From Oerskovia paurometabola (GTDB lineage: Bacteria > Actinomycetota > Actinomycetes > Actinomycetales > Cellulomonadaceae), in contig NZ_JAFBBV010000001.1 in the NCBI RefSeq assembly GCF_016907365.1, positions 4,216,001-4,280,000 on the forward strand: a stretch of 64,000 bases of DNA. Direction: 5' to 3'. Shown piece by piece: positions 51,014 through 59,764 of the stretch. Numbering within the stretch: position 1 is the first letter of the stretch; each line of letters opens with the position of its first letter. The position numbers and the translations under genes were made by a program. Under the pieces are notes generated by a model, which was given only the letters and a program-made list of their open reading frames with translations, searched no databases and was not told where the DNA came from.

Positions 51014-51874
51014 ATGAGCGCCCCGGCCCCTGGCACCCTCGTCCTGCTGCGTCACGGGCAGAGCGTCTACAACGCGGAGAACCGGTTCACGGGCCTGCTC
51101 GACGTCGACCTCTCCGACCACGGCGTCCGCGAGGCCGAGCGGGCGGGCTCGGAGCTCGCCGCGGCCTGTGCGCAGGACCCGACGCTCGTCCCGCGCCGCG
51201 TGCTGACCTCGCCGCTCGTGCGTGCCTCGGCGACCGCGGCGATCGTCGCGGCGCGACTCCCGGGGCCGCCTCCCCTGGTCCCCGAGTGGCGGCTGGTCGA
51301 GCGGCACTACGGCGCGTTCACCGACGACCTGCGCGAGTCCGTCCGGGCCGAGTTCGGCGAGACCGCGTACTGGGAGTACCGGCGCTCGTTCGACCACCGG
51401 CCGCCGCCCGTCGAGGAGGGCAGCGAGGCCGCGGCGGCCGTCGCGGACACCTTCTCCCGCCTGCCCGACGCCGCCCGGGTCGGCATGCGCCGCGACACCG
51501 AGTCGCTCGCGGACGTCGTCGACCGCCTCGCGCCGCTGTGGGCGACGGTGCGCCGGGCCCTCGACCGCGGCGAGAACCTCCTCGTCGTGGCGCACGGCAA
51601 CTCGCTGCGCGCGTTCGTCATGCTCGTCGACCGGCTCACGGCCCCCGAGGTCCAGGTCCTCAACGTCCCCACGGGCCTCCCGCTCGTCTACCGCTTCGAG
51701 CGCCAGGTGCCCGACGACGCCGCGCACCCGGGCGGGGAGCCCGACCCGGGTGCGCAGCCGGGTGCTCAGGCGGCCGCAGCCCACCTCGTGCCCGTGCACC
51801 GCGGCGGGCTCTACCTCGACGCGGACCGTGCGGCGGCCGAGCTGGCCGACCTGGAGCGGCGCGGCGGGACGTGA
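51014..51874 (+). CDS. gpmA: histidine phosphatase / phosphoglycerate mutase-like protein
   Basis: 286 residues. LLRHGQSVYNAENRFTG (phosphorylated His14), RHYGAFTDD-type Glu and VVAHGNSLRAF are the histidine phosphatase motifs of cofactor-dependent mutase; RSFDHRPPP matches dPGM more than general phosphatases. Interconverts 3- and 2-phosphoglycerate if a true mutase. C-terminus has an extra PGGEPDPGAQPGAQ stretch not typical of GpmA. The ATG follows gtggttcgctgg, with no Shine-Dalgarno. Ends 1 bp from the convergent next gene. Confidence 0.85.
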   Translation: MSAPAPGTLVLLRHGQSVYNAENRFTGLLDVDLSDHGVREAERAGSELAAACAQDPTLVPRRVLTSPLVRASATAAIVAARLPGPPPLVPEWRLVERHYGAFTDDLRESVRAEFGETAYWEYRRSFDHRPPPVEEGSEAAAAVADTFSRLPDAARVGMRRDTESLADVVDRLAPLWATVRRALDRGENLLVVAHGNSLRAFVMLVDRLTAPEVQVLNVPTGLPLVYRFERQVPDDAAHPGGEPDPGAQPGAQAAAAHLVPVHRGGLYLDADRAAAELADLERRGGT

Positions 51875-51875
51875 G

Positions 51876-53108
51876 TCACGAGCCCACGCGCAGGCCTCCG
51901 TCGTCCGAGGGGCTCCTCTCCACCTTGCAGTAGGTCAGGTCAGCGGTGCTGGTGATGATGCGGTCCTCCTGCTCGGTCGTGAGGCCCTCCCGGAAGGACC
52001 CCTCGGTGGCGTCGTCGGCCGCGCGGCACCGGAACAGGACCTGGTCGCCGCCCGCGTCCAGGACGGCGACGTCCTCGTACGGCCCGGTCGCAAGGAGCGC
52101 CGCCCACCGGGGATCCTGCTCCTGGCTCTGGATCGCGACCCGGCTCTGCGCGTCGTAGGACACCGCGCACCCGTCGACCAGCTCCGTGCAAGCCCCCGTC
52201 GTCCGGGGGCCGTCCCCGGACGAGGCCGTCATCCGGGGTTCGAACGCGGTCTCCCCCGTCAGCGCGAGAGCAAAGGGGGCCTGCGCCCGCTCGGGGATCG
52301 TCAGCGTGGGGACGAGCAGCAACGTGCCGGTCTTCCCGTCGGCCTGTGTGATGGGCTCCCAGGACGAGACGAACGCGCTCGGCTCGTCGTCGAACAGCTC
52401 GTTCGTCGCGGCGCCGAAGACGAACTCGCCCCCCTCGGTTTCGACGACTGCGGCGGAAGAAAGGACCGGCACGAGGACCGTCGTCGGTTCGGCGCCTGCT
52501 CGGAGCCGTCGGAGCTCGGCCTCGTCCCCGGCGACCACCTGGAAGCGCTGTGTCTCTCGCGGTGCGTAGCCGAGATCTGCCATCTGCTGGATGTAGGCAG
52601 GATCCTTGGGGTCCTGCGACGGCTCGGCCCCCTCTGCCACCGCGGCATCGAGGATCTGCCCGGTCCGCGGGTCGATCGAGACGGTCGCGTCCTCGAACGG
52701 ACCACCGGCCGAGAACTCGACCGTCGAGATGATGAGGAACCGGTCGCCGTGCGCACCGGTCTCGATGCCCGTGTCGAGCACGACGGTCTCGTCCGGCAGC
52801 TCGTAGGCCGCCGCCTCCGCCACGGCCGTGATCCCGGGAGCGATCTCTCGATGCACGATCTCGGTGCTCAAGGTCTCGTAGGCCGCCGCGGGGTCGAGCT
52901 CGTGAGCCACCTGGCTGGGGAGGCCGCTCGCGACCCCGACGCCCAGGACGGCGAACACTGTGAGCACCGCGGTCCTGGTGACGGCCCGCCGGGCTGTGGC
53001 CTTGCGTCGGCTCGTGACGAGCACGACGGGCAGGTCGAGCGTCGAGGGCGGGACGGAGTCGGCCGCAGCGTGCAGACGGTCGAAGAGATCGTCGTGCGGT
53101 CCGGTCAT
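51876..53108 (-). CDS. single-TM protein paired with sigma factor
   Basis: 410 residues: about 40 cytosolic residues (SRRKATARRAVTR), one helix (TAVLTVFAVLGVGVASGLP), then a ~340-residue extracytoplasmic domain with four cysteines near the C-terminus (CTELVDGC, FRC, YCKVER). No family recognised; placement after a SigE-family sigma gene and the topology suggest an anti-sigma factor or sigma-controlled surface protein. ATG 53108 overlaps the sigma stop (ATGA). Confidence 0.78.
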   Translation of the reverse strand: MTGPHDDLFDRLHAAADSVPPSTLDLPVVLVTSRRKATARRAVTRTAVLTVFAVLGVGVASGLPSQVAHELDPAAAYETLSTEIVHREIAPGITAVAEAAAYELPDETVVLDTGIETGAHGDRFLIISTVEFSAGGPFEDATVSIDPRTGQILDAAVAEGAEPSQDPKDPAYIQQMADLGYAPRETQRFQVVAGDEAELRRLRAGAEPTTVLVPVLSSAAVVETEGGEFVFGAATNELFDDEPSAFVSSWEPITQADGKTGTLLLVPTLTIPERAQAPFALALTGETAFEPRMTASSGDGPRTTGACTELVDGCAVSYDAQSRVAIQSQEQDPRWAALLATGPYEDVAVLDAGGDQVLFRCRAADDATEGSFREGLTTEQEDRIITSTADLTYCKVERSPSDDGGLRVGS

Positions 53109-53794
53109 GAGGAGCTGCCCTTCCGGGAGGAGTCGTCGAGGATCGCGCGGAGCCGGGCGAGCGCCCGGGACGCGGTCGACTTCACGGTGCCGACCGGGAT
53201 GCCGAGCTCTGTGGAGACCTCGGTCTCCGAGAGGTCGAGCATGTGCCGCATCACCACGACACGGCGTTGCTTGAGGGGGAGCTGCAGGAGGGCGCGGACG
53301 ACCAGGTCGCGGTCGTCCACGGTGGCGGGCGCCGCACCCACCGAGGAGCCGGCGCGCGGCGCGTCGGTCGTACCCTCGGAGTGGTCGCGGAGGTCGTCCG
53401 GGCCGGACAGCACCTCGCGGCGGGTACGCCGCCACGTGTCGACCCGCAGGTTCGCGAGGATCCTGCGCGCGTAGACGATCGGGTCACCGTCGCGGGCCCT
53501 GGACCATGCCCGGTACGTGCGTTCGAACGTCTGCTGCGTGAGCTCCTCGGCGCGGTGCTGGTCGCCGCACAGGAGGTAGGCCATGCGGTGCAGCGGGCCG
53601 ACGGCCTGCTCCATGAACGCCGTGAACTCGGCGTTCCGGCTCGCACGCAGGATCACGCCGCCGCCCTCGCCCTCCTCGGCGGGGAACCCCTCGTCGAACT
53701 GCTGGTCGAAGAGGTCCGGTGCGCCGTCGTCGGGCACTCGTCGCGGACCGCCCTGCAGGTCGCCGCCGCCCACGAGCGGCAGGACCGCCGTCAC
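53105..53794 (-). CDS. SigE-family RNA polymerase sigma factor (ECF)
   Basis: 229 residues. Region 2: VGPLHRMAYLLCGDQHRAEELTQQTFERTYRAW with DPIVYARRILANLRVDTWRR; region 4: LLQLPLKQRRVVVMRHMLDLSETEVSTELGIPVGTVKSTASRALARLR. No region 3, so ECF type, matching the Streptomyces SigE-like subfamily. N-terminal ~50 residues are an unusual Gly/Glu-rich extension. GTG 53794 overlaps the upstream gene's stop (GTGA). Confidence 0.9.
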   Translation of the reverse strand: MTAVLPLVGGGDLQGGPRRVPDDGAPDLFDQQFDEGFPAEEGEGGGVILRASRNAEFTAFMEQAVGPLHRMAYLLCGDQHRAEELTQQTFERTYRAWSRARDGDPIVYARRILANLRVDTWRRTRREVLSGPDDLRDHSEGTTDAPRAGSSVGAAPATVDDRDLVVRALLQLPLKQRRVVVMRHMLDLSETEVSTELGIPVGTVKSTASRALARLRAILDDSSRKGSSS

Positions 53795-54486
53795 GGCAGC
53801 GCCCCGGGCACCGAGGGCCGCAGTTCTCCGGTCGAGGGGCCCGTCCGCCGGGACTCGAGCAGCTCGACGTCCCGTGTCAGGCCGTCGCGGACGTGCCTGC
53901 CCAGGAGCGATCTCTGCTCGGGCGTGAACCTGCTCCGGTCGCCTGCCACGGGTCCTGGCGTCCCGTGCTCCAGCCGGTCCAGGGCCACGATGCGGTCGAG
54001 CAGTCCGAGGATCTCGGCCCGTTCGGCCCGGCCGGACAGGTGCACGGCCACGACCCGGTCCGCGAGCGCCCGCTGCGCATCGAGGACGCCGAAGCGCGAG
54101 CCGTCCAGGAGCACCGTGCCCAGCGGTCTGCGCACGACCAGCCACCCCCTGTCGTCGTCGGTCGTCACGACCCGGGCGCCGCGTACCGTCACGCGGTGCG
54201 ACACGAGCGACCACCGGACGATAATCGCGCACACGGGCAGCGCGAGAGCGAGGAGGACCACGCTGAGGACGGGTTGTGGTGAGGGCCAGGTCAGGCCGAC
54301 CGCGAGGAGCGAGCCCCCGAGGCTCGCGACGACGACGACCGACCCCGCCGGCCCGCTGCCCAGCCTGTCCCGGAGCCGCCCCCTGACGGCTCGAGACCTC
54401 GCTGTCGCGGGTCCGGACGACGCGTTGGTGCCCCCTGCCCCCCGTGCGCCGGAACCTCTCGGCGGGGGTCGGTACGTTGTCCTCAC
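53791..54486 (-). CDS. membrane protein upstream of sigma gene
   Basis: About 231 residues with two adjacent helices (AGSVVVVASLGGSLLAVGLTW, LSVVLLALALPVCAIIVRW) and a cytosolic C-terminal half (HRVTVRGARVVTTDDDRGWLVVRRPLGTVLLDG) rather like small bPH-type domains. I do not recognise the family. GTGA overlap puts it in one operon with the sigma factor and the single-TM protein. Start GTG 54486 is tentative. Confidence 0.65.
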   Translation of the reverse strand: MRTTYRPPPRGSGARGAGGTNASSGPATARSRAVRGRLRDRLGSGPAGSVVVVASLGGSLLAVGLTWPSPQPVLSVVLLALALPVCAIIVRWSLVSHRVTVRGARVVTTDDDRGWLVVRRPLGTVLLDGSRFGVLDAQRALADRVVAVHLSGRAERAEILGLLDRIVALDRLEHGTPGPVAGDRSRFTPEQRSLLGRHVRDGLTRDVELLESRRTGPSTGELRPSVPGALP

Positions 54487-54593
54487 GACCAGTACACGCA
54501 GCCGAGGGCACGAAGGTTCCACCCGGCCGGGTCCCAGTTCTTCCCCCGGGTGCTCACAGGCTCCGCCGAGGTTCCTCGCACGCGCCGCACACA

Positions 54594-54615
54594 TAACCTA
54601 CGCATCCGTAGGTTA
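54594..54615. promoter_or_regulatory. perfect palindromic operator at the acyl-CoA synthetase promoter
   Basis: taacctacg-catc-cgtaggtta, 9-bp arms. It ends 10 bp before the GTG start of the acyl-CoA synthetase and covers taggtt (54609-54614), a fair -10 element for a leaderless transcript. The form is typical of TetR-family operators; the regulator is not adjacent. Confidence 0.75.
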
Positions 54616-54625
54616 CGGTGTAGTA

Positions 54626-56413
54626 GTGAACACCTTGGCAAAGCAGCCCTGGCTGAGTCGGTACTCCCCAGGGGTTCCCGCGACCGTCGACGTCCCCGAC
54701 GAGCCCGTGACCGCGGCGCTCGCCCGAGCGGCTGCCCGCTGGCCCGACCGGGTCGCGGTCGACTTCTTCGGTGCGACCGTCACGTACGCGCACCTGGCCG
54801 AGAAGGTGGACCGCGCCGCGAGCGCCCTGTCCACGCTCGGCGTGGGGCGTGGCGACCGGATCGCGCTCGTCATGCCCAACAGCTCCTCGCACCTCGTCGC
54901 GTTCTACGCCGCGCTGCGCCTGGGTGCGACGGTCGTCGAGCACAACCCCACCTACTCGTCCGACGAGCTGGCCCACCAGCTCGCCGACTCGGGTGCGACC
55001 GTCGCGCTCGTCTGGCAGAAGGCCGTCCCGACGGTCCTCGCCGCGAAGCCGGGCACCGGGCTGCGCACGGTCGTGTCGGTCGACATCGCCCGTGACCTGC
55101 CCCTCGTCAAGCGCATCGCGCTGCACCTGCCCGTCACGGCGGCGCGCACGCAGAAGGCCGCGCTGCGAGGCCCGGCGACGGCAGGCGTCCCCGACTTGCA
55201 CCGGCTCGTCGCGAGCGCAGGTCCGCTCGACCCGTCGACCCCCCAGCCCGAGGCCGACGACGTCGCCCTCCTCCAGTACACGGGCGGCACGACGGGCACG
55301 CCCAAGGGCGCGGTCCTGACGCACCGCAACCTCGTCGCGAACACCGTGCAGGGCCAGGCGTGGGCGTCGTTCCGCGAGGGCGAGGAGACCGTCTACGGCG
55401 TCCTGCCGTTCTTCCACGCGTTCGGCCTCATGTTCTGCCTGACCCTGCCCGCGCGCATCGGCGCGACGCTCGTCGCGTTCCCCAAGTTCGACGCCGAGTC
55501 GTTCCTGGCCGCGCAGAAGCGTCGCCCCGCGACCTTCCTCCCGGGCGTCGCGCCCATGTTCGACCGCATCGCCGCCGCGGCCGCCAAGGCCCGCACGGCG
55601 GGCAAGCCTGTCGACCTGCACTCGATCCGGCTCGCGTTCGCGGGGGCCATGCCCATCAGCCCGACGACGGCGCGCACCTGGGAGGAGGCGACCGGCGGCC
55701 TGCTCATCGAGGGCTACGGCATGACCGAGACGTCCCCCGTCGCGCTCGGCAACCCGGTCTCGGCCGACCGCCGCCCCGGCACGCTCGGCCTGCCGTTCCC
55801 GAGCACCGACATCCGGGTCGTCGACCAGGACGACCCGACCAAGGACGTCGAACCGGACGAGACCGGCACGGTCCGCGGCGAGCTGCTCATCCACGGGCCG
55901 CAGGTCTTCCAGGGCTACTGGAACCGCCCCGAGGAGACGGCTCACCAGCTCCTCGACGGCGGCTGGCTGCGCACGGGCGACGTCGTGACCGTGGACGCGG
56001 ACGGCGTCGTCACGCTCGTCGACCGCATCAAGGAGATGATCATCACCGGCGGGTTCAAGATCTACCCGTCGCAGGTCGAGGACCACCTGCGCCTCATGCC
56101 CGGGATCCGGGACGTCGCCGTCGTAGGACTGCCCGGCGAGGGCTCGGACGAGCGAGTGGCCGCGGCCGTCGTGCTCGACGAGGACCAGAGCACCGCGAGC
56201 GGGCTCCCGATCGACCTCGCGGCCGTGCGCGAGTGGGGCGAGCAGAAGCTCGCCCGCTACGCCCTGCCCAAGCACCTGTTCGTCGTGCCCGACCTGCCCC
56301 GCTCGCAGATCGGCAAGGTGCTGCGCCGCGTCGTCCGCGAGAACGTGCTGGGCAAGCCGACCGAAGGCGACGGGCCGGGGCACCCGACGGGCGGCGCGGC
56401 CCCGACCGCCTGA
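54626..56413 (+). CDS. long-chain fatty acid-CoA ligase / AMP-binding protein
   Basis: 595 residues. Adenylate-forming enzyme that activates a fatty acid with ATP and loads it on CoA. Motifs in order: YTGGTTGTPKGAVLTH (ATP loop), FHAFGL, GYGMTETSP, RTGDVV, DRIKEMIITGGFKIYPSQVE and the C-terminal GKVLRR with catalytic Lys. GTG 54626 has no RBS; the palindromic promoter lies directly upstream, suggesting a leaderless message. Transcription probably repressed through the TAACCTACG dyad. Confidence 0.93.
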   Translation: MNTLAKQPWLSRYSPGVPATVDVPDEPVTAALARAAARWPDRVAVDFFGATVTYAHLAEKVDRAASALSTLGVGRGDRIALVMPNSSSHLVAFYAALRLGATVVEHNPTYSSDELAHQLADSGATVALVWQKAVPTVLAAKPGTGLRTVVSVDIARDLPLVKRIALHLPVTAARTQKAALRGPATAGVPDLHRLVASAGPLDPSTPQPEADDVALLQYTGGTTGTPKGAVLTHRNLVANTVQGQAWASFREGEETVYGVLPFFHAFGLMFCLTLPARIGATLVAFPKFDAESFLAAQKRRPATFLPGVAPMFDRIAAAAAKARTAGKPVDLHSIRLAFAGAMPISPTTARTWEEATGGLLIEGYGMTETSPVALGNPVSADRRPGTLGLPFPSTDIRVVDQDDPTKDVEPDETGTVRGELLIHGPQVFQGYWNRPEETAHQLLDGGWLRTGDVVTVDADGVVTLVDRIKEMIITGGFKIYPSQVEDHLRLMPGIRDVAVVGLPGEGSDERVAAAVVLDEDQSTASGLPIDLAAVREWGEQKLARYALPKHLFVVPDLPRSQIGKVLRRVVRENVLGKPTEGDGPGHPTGGAAPTA

Positions 56414-56429
56414 CGGTCCTCTCCGTCCG

Positions 56430-56828
56430 TCAGGGAGCCAGCAGGTCCCGGACGTGCGCCGCGATGTCGTCACGTACGAGCCGCATGCGCTCCATGCCTT
56501 CGATCCCCCGGAGCGAGGGCTCGTCGGTGTCCCAGACCACGACGGGCGTCCCGTCGTCGGTGGTCACCTGCGCCTCCCGGCCGAGGACGACCACGACGTC
56601 CGCGGCCGCGACCAGCTCGGGGGTCAGGGGCTTGGGGTGCTCGCCCGACAGGTCGACGCCGACCTCCTCGAGCGAGGCGACCGAGAGCGCGTTGAGGCTC
56701 GACCCCGGGGAGGTCCCGGCCGAGTCGACCTGGACGTCGGGCGCGATCTTCCGGGCCAGCCCGGCGGCCATCTGCGACTTGCCGCCGTTCTTGACGCAGA
56801 CGAACAGGACGGATCGGGGGGTGCTCAC
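56430..56828 (-). CDS. low-molecular-weight phosphatase / ArsC-like protein with altered P-loop
   Basis: 132 residues of the LMW-PTP/arsenate-reductase fold. P-loop is [11 protein letters not shown]: nucleophile Cys11 is kept but the phosphate-binding Arg of Cx5R is Lys17. [12 protein letters not shown] and VWDTDEPS supply the general-acid Asp region. Could be an arsenate reductase working with mycothiol, or a diverged phosphatase with reduced activity. GTG 56828 follows aggagga. Alone; no arsenic transport gene nearby. Confidence 0.88.
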   Translation of the reverse strand: MSTPRSVLFVCVKNGGKSQMAAGLARKIAPDVQVDSAGTSPGSSLNALSVASLEEVGVDLSGEHPKPLTPELVAAADVVVVLGREAQVTTDDGTPVVVWDTDEPSLRGIEGMERMRLVRDDIAAHVRDLLAP

Positions 56829-56912
56829 AGGGGTCCTCCTGGTCGTCGGCCGACCGGCCGTGGCCAGGCCCTCCGTGGGCCGTGCCGGTCACGAGACCCA
56901 GGCTACCGGCGT

Positions 56913-56944
56913 CTCGTGGCGCACCCCCGAGGGTGCGCCACGAG
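56913..56944 (-). terminator. hairpin after the second sigma operon
   Basis: Perfect 14-bp arms ctcgtggcgcaccc (56913-56926) and 56931-56944, 4-nt loop, 10 bp past the stop of the 337-aa gene. Confidence 0.8.
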
Positions 56945-56954
56945 AGCCCCGAGG

Positions 56955-57968
56955 TCACCAGGCCGGGTCGTCCATCGAGAGACCCTGCGACGTGAGGTAG
57001 GCCTGCGACGCCGCGAGCGCCGCCTGCTCGACCGAGCGGCGCTGCTCGAGCTGGTCCCCGGCACGCGCGATGTACTCGGACTGCCCCGCTGCGTCGACGT
57101 CCGCGAGGCGCTGGACGACGTCGAGCTCGTCCTTGCACCCGACGTCGATCCTGCCGATCCGCACCTGCTCGTCGAGCGAGGCGCCCACCGCGGCAGGGGG
57201 CACCATGCCCTGGCCCTCTGCCGGCGGCTCGACGCCCGCGTCCGTCAGGCACTGCCGCCACTCCGCGAGCACGGCGCGTCCCTCGCCCGTGGTGTCGTAC
57301 TGCGTCCACCCCGTGGGAGCGGACTCCTCGAACTGGCTCGGGTCCCAGTCCAGTCCCTGGGCCCGGATCTCGCCCAAGCACTCGGCCCGACGCGCCTCCG
57401 CGGGGCCGGACGACCGGAAGACGTTGGGGTCGACCTCCTCCTGGACCCCGTACCCCGTCTGCTCGAGCGTCTCGAGCCGCCACGCGCCGTACCTCTCCGC
57501 GTTCCCGTTCCCGGGCGGCACGCGCACCGGACCGACCAGCTCGAGGGTGTCCCCGAACCCGGCCTCGGTCAGGCAGCTCGCGAGATACACCTCGCGCGCG
57601 GACGTGATCGTCGCGTGCTCGTGCCGCCCCAGGAGGACGGAGTCGAGAGGCAGCGTGATCGTCCCGCTCGCCTCGTCGACCACGGCCCCCTGCGCCTCGA
57701 CCGTCCCCGGGCCGGCAGGACTGACCGGTGCGGTCGGGCTCGGGCCGCTCGCGGCCGGCGCGAGCGTCGTCACCGGCGCGTCACCGGCCCCGCCGGCGCC
57801 CAGGTACAGGCCCGCGCACAGCACGCCGACACCCATCGTGGTGCCGCTCGCCCGCAGCACCCGACGCCGTCGCCCGCGTCTGAGCACCTCTGCCCGGTCG
57901 ATCGGCACGGGCGGGACGTTCCCCGCCATGGTCCGCAGCCTGCTGACGAGCAGCTCGTCGTCGTTCAT
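56955..57968 (-). CDS. single-TM protein paired with second sigma factor
   Basis: 337 residues: short basic cytosolic start (RRGRRRRVLRA), one helix near 40-60 (TTMGVGVLCAGLYLGAG), then an extracytoplasmic domain in which CLTEAGFGD and CLTDAGVEP repeat about 125 residues apart, with CLGE and GCKDE adding two more cysteines. Unrecognised; two-lobed, disulfide-type exported domain likely. ATGA overlap with the sigma gene, mirroring the pair at 51876-53794. Confidence 0.78.
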   Translation of the reverse strand: MNDDELLVSRLRTMAGNVPPVPIDRAEVLRRGRRRRVLRASGTTMGVGVLCAGLYLGAGGAGDAPVTTLAPAASGPSPTAPVSPAGPGTVEAQGAVVDEASGTITLPLDSVLLGRHEHATITSAREVYLASCLTEAGFGDTLELVGPVRVPPGNGNAERYGAWRLETLEQTGYGVQEEVDPNVFRSSGPAEARRAECLGEIRAQGLDWDPSQFEESAPTGWTQYDTTGEGRAVLAEWRQCLTDAGVEPPAEGQGMVPPAAVGASLDEQVRIGRIDVGCKDELDVVQRLADVDAAGQSEYIARAGDQLEQRRSVEQAALAASQAYLTSQGLSMDDPAW

Positions 57969-58534
57969 CGTGTCGTCTCCTTCGAGGTGGTCGGGGCGTC
58001 CGTCGTCGTGAGCAGGACGCGAAGCTGAGCGAGGCCGCGCGAAGCGGTGGACTTCACGGTTCCCAGGCTGATGCCGAGGTCGTCCGCGACCTGCCGCTCG
58101 GGCAGGTCGAGCAGGTAGCGCAGGACGATCACCCGACGACGACGCACGCTCAGCTGGAGGAGCGCCTGCACGAGCTCCTCGCGTTCGGCGTGCGCATGCT
58201 CGCTGGAGGACACCTGCAGCGGGGGCAGGTCCTCGGGTGGGAGGAGCTGCTCACGGCGGTGCTTGCGCCACGAGTCGATCCGCGCGTTCGCGATGACCCG
58301 TCTCGCATAGGCGAGCGGGTCGGTCGCCTTGGCCCGAGGCCACGCCACGTACGTGCGCACGAGCGCCGTCTGCACGAGCTCCTCCGCCCTGTGCCCGTCG
58401 CCGCACAGCAACCATGCCGTCCGCACGAGCAGCGGCTCTGCCTCTGCCATGAAGGCCGAGAACTCCGCGTCGCGGGTCCGGCGTTCGCTGTGTTCCACAG
58501 GGAGCCGGTGGTCCTCGGCGTTGTCGCCCGTCAC
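57965..58534 (-). CDS. SigE-family RNA polymerase sigma factor (ECF), second copy
   Basis: 189 residues. Region 2 EPLLVRTAWLLCGDGHRAEELVQTALVRTYVAW plus DPLAYARRVIANARIDSWRKHRREQ; region 4 LLQLSVRRRRVIVLRYLLDLPERQVADDLGISLGTVKSTASRGLAQLR. Clearly related to the sigma factor at 53105-53794. GTG 58534 follows gaggggg. Likely controls itself and the coupled membrane protein. Confidence 0.92.
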   Translation of the reverse strand: MTGDNAEDHRLPVEHSERRTRDAEFSAFMAEAEPLLVRTAWLLCGDGHRAEELVQTALVRTYVAWPRAKATDPLAYARRVIANARIDSWRKHRREQLLPPEDLPPLQVSSSEHAHAEREELVQALLQLSVRRRRVIVLRYLLDLPERQVADDLGISLGTVKSTASRGLAQLRVLLTTTDAPTTSKETTR

Positions 58535-58742
58535 GAGCGCCCCCTCACTTGTCCATGTCGTCACACCGGAAACACGTGCGACCGGGCACGGAGGTTGCCC
58601 GGTCGACCTGGTGGCGGCGGTCGCGGGCAGCGGCCTGCCGCGCTTTCCGCACGGTACAGGCGCCCGGAAGATGCTCACGCACCTCTCCGTCTGACCGCTC
58701 GCGCGGCTCGCGTCGCGCGCAGAGGCCACGTCGGCGGACGGG

Positions 58743-59642
58743 TCAGCGCTCGCCGTCGGGCACGTCGCCGTGGGCCACCAGGACAGGCCACCGCGCGTGG
58801 TGCAGGACCGACTGGCTGACCGAGCCCAGGACGGGGCCGAGCACTCTCCCATGCCCCCTCGAACCGACCGCGACGAGCGAGGCCGTGTCGCCCGCGACCT
58901 GGGCGATCGCGTCCGAGGGAGTCCCCTCGACGACGAACGTCCGCACCTCGACGCCCTCGTGCGCCTCGTGCGCCGTCTGCGCGGCCGCCTCGACGACGCG
59001 CCGCGCCCGATCTGTGGACTCGGTCCGCAACGCGTCCGACCGCGGGACGAGGGGGCTGGTCAGCAGGTCCGCCGCGACGGTGTACGCGCAGACGAGATCG
59101 AGCGGCACCCCGCGGACCGACGCCTCCAGCGCAGCCGCCCGCACCGCCGCCGTCGAGTGCGTGGATCCGTCCACGCCGATCACGACCGGACCGTCGCTCC
59201 GAGGCGACACCCCGGGCGGGACCACGACTACGGGAGCCGCTGCGTCCGCAGCGAGCCGAGCGCTCACCGAACCGAGGAAGAGCGAGCCGAGCGCCCCGTG
59301 GCCGCGTGAACCCACGACGAGGAGCGTGGCGCCGTTCTCGGCCTCCTCCCGGAGGACCGATGCCGCTGCTCCCTCGAGAACCCACGCCTCGACGGGGACC
59401 CCGGGAGCCGTCTCGTGCACCAGGTCGCGGGCAGTGTCGAGGGGAACGTCGGGGCCCGGCTCGGGAACGATCGGCGGGAGGCAGAAGCCTCCCTCGAAGA
59501 CCGGGTCGGACGCGGGACGGCGGCGGGCGTGGATCACGCGCAGAGGCGCTCCTCGCAGGCGGGCCTCCTGCGCGGCCCACGTCAGCGCCTCACGGCTCGT
59601 GCTCGAACCGTCGATGCCGACGACGACCGGTGCGATGGTCAT
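58743..59642 (-). CDS. double universal-stress-protein domain protein
   Basis: 299 residues with two tandem Usp folds: residues 1-145 (VVVGIDGSSTSREALTWAA; GSRGHGALGSLFLGSVS) and 150-295 (VVIGVDGSTHSTAAVRAAA; GSRGHGRVLGPVLGSVS). The G-x2-G-x9-GS motifs in both mark ATP-binding Usps. Actinobacterial double-Usps respond to hypoxia or dormancy signals. ATG 59642 with aggaga upstream. Downstream neighbours are surface genes in the same orientation. Confidence 0.95.
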   Translation of the reverse strand: MTIAPVVVGIDGSSTSREALTWAAQEARLRGAPLRVIHARRRPASDPVFEGGFCLPPIVPEPGPDVPLDTARDLVHETAPGVPVEAWVLEGAAASVLREEAENGATLLVVGSRGHGALGSLFLGSVSARLAADAAAPVVVVPPGVSPRSDGPVVIGVDGSTHSTAAVRAAALEASVRGVPLDLVCAYTVAADLLTSPLVPRSDALRTESTDRARRVVEAAAQTAHEAHEGVEVRTFVVEGTPSDAIAQVAGDTASLVAVGSRGHGRVLGPVLGSVSQSVLHHARWPVLVAHGDVPDGER

Positions 59643-59709
59643 GACGTCTCTCCTGTTCCGGCAGGTACCTGCCAGGTCGTGCGGGGGTACGGGTGCGGTT
59701 GCGGTTGCG

Positions 59710-59753
59710 GGCGGAGGGAGCGACCCGGCGGCGTCAGGTCGCTCCGCTCCGCC
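59710..59753 (-). terminator. hairpin after the LATTG surface protein gene
   Basis: Arms 59710-59725 and 59737-59753 pair over 16 bases with one bulged base, 11-nt loop, starting 12 bp past the stop codon. Confidence 0.65.
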
Positions 59754-59764
59754 TCGGCCTCTGG

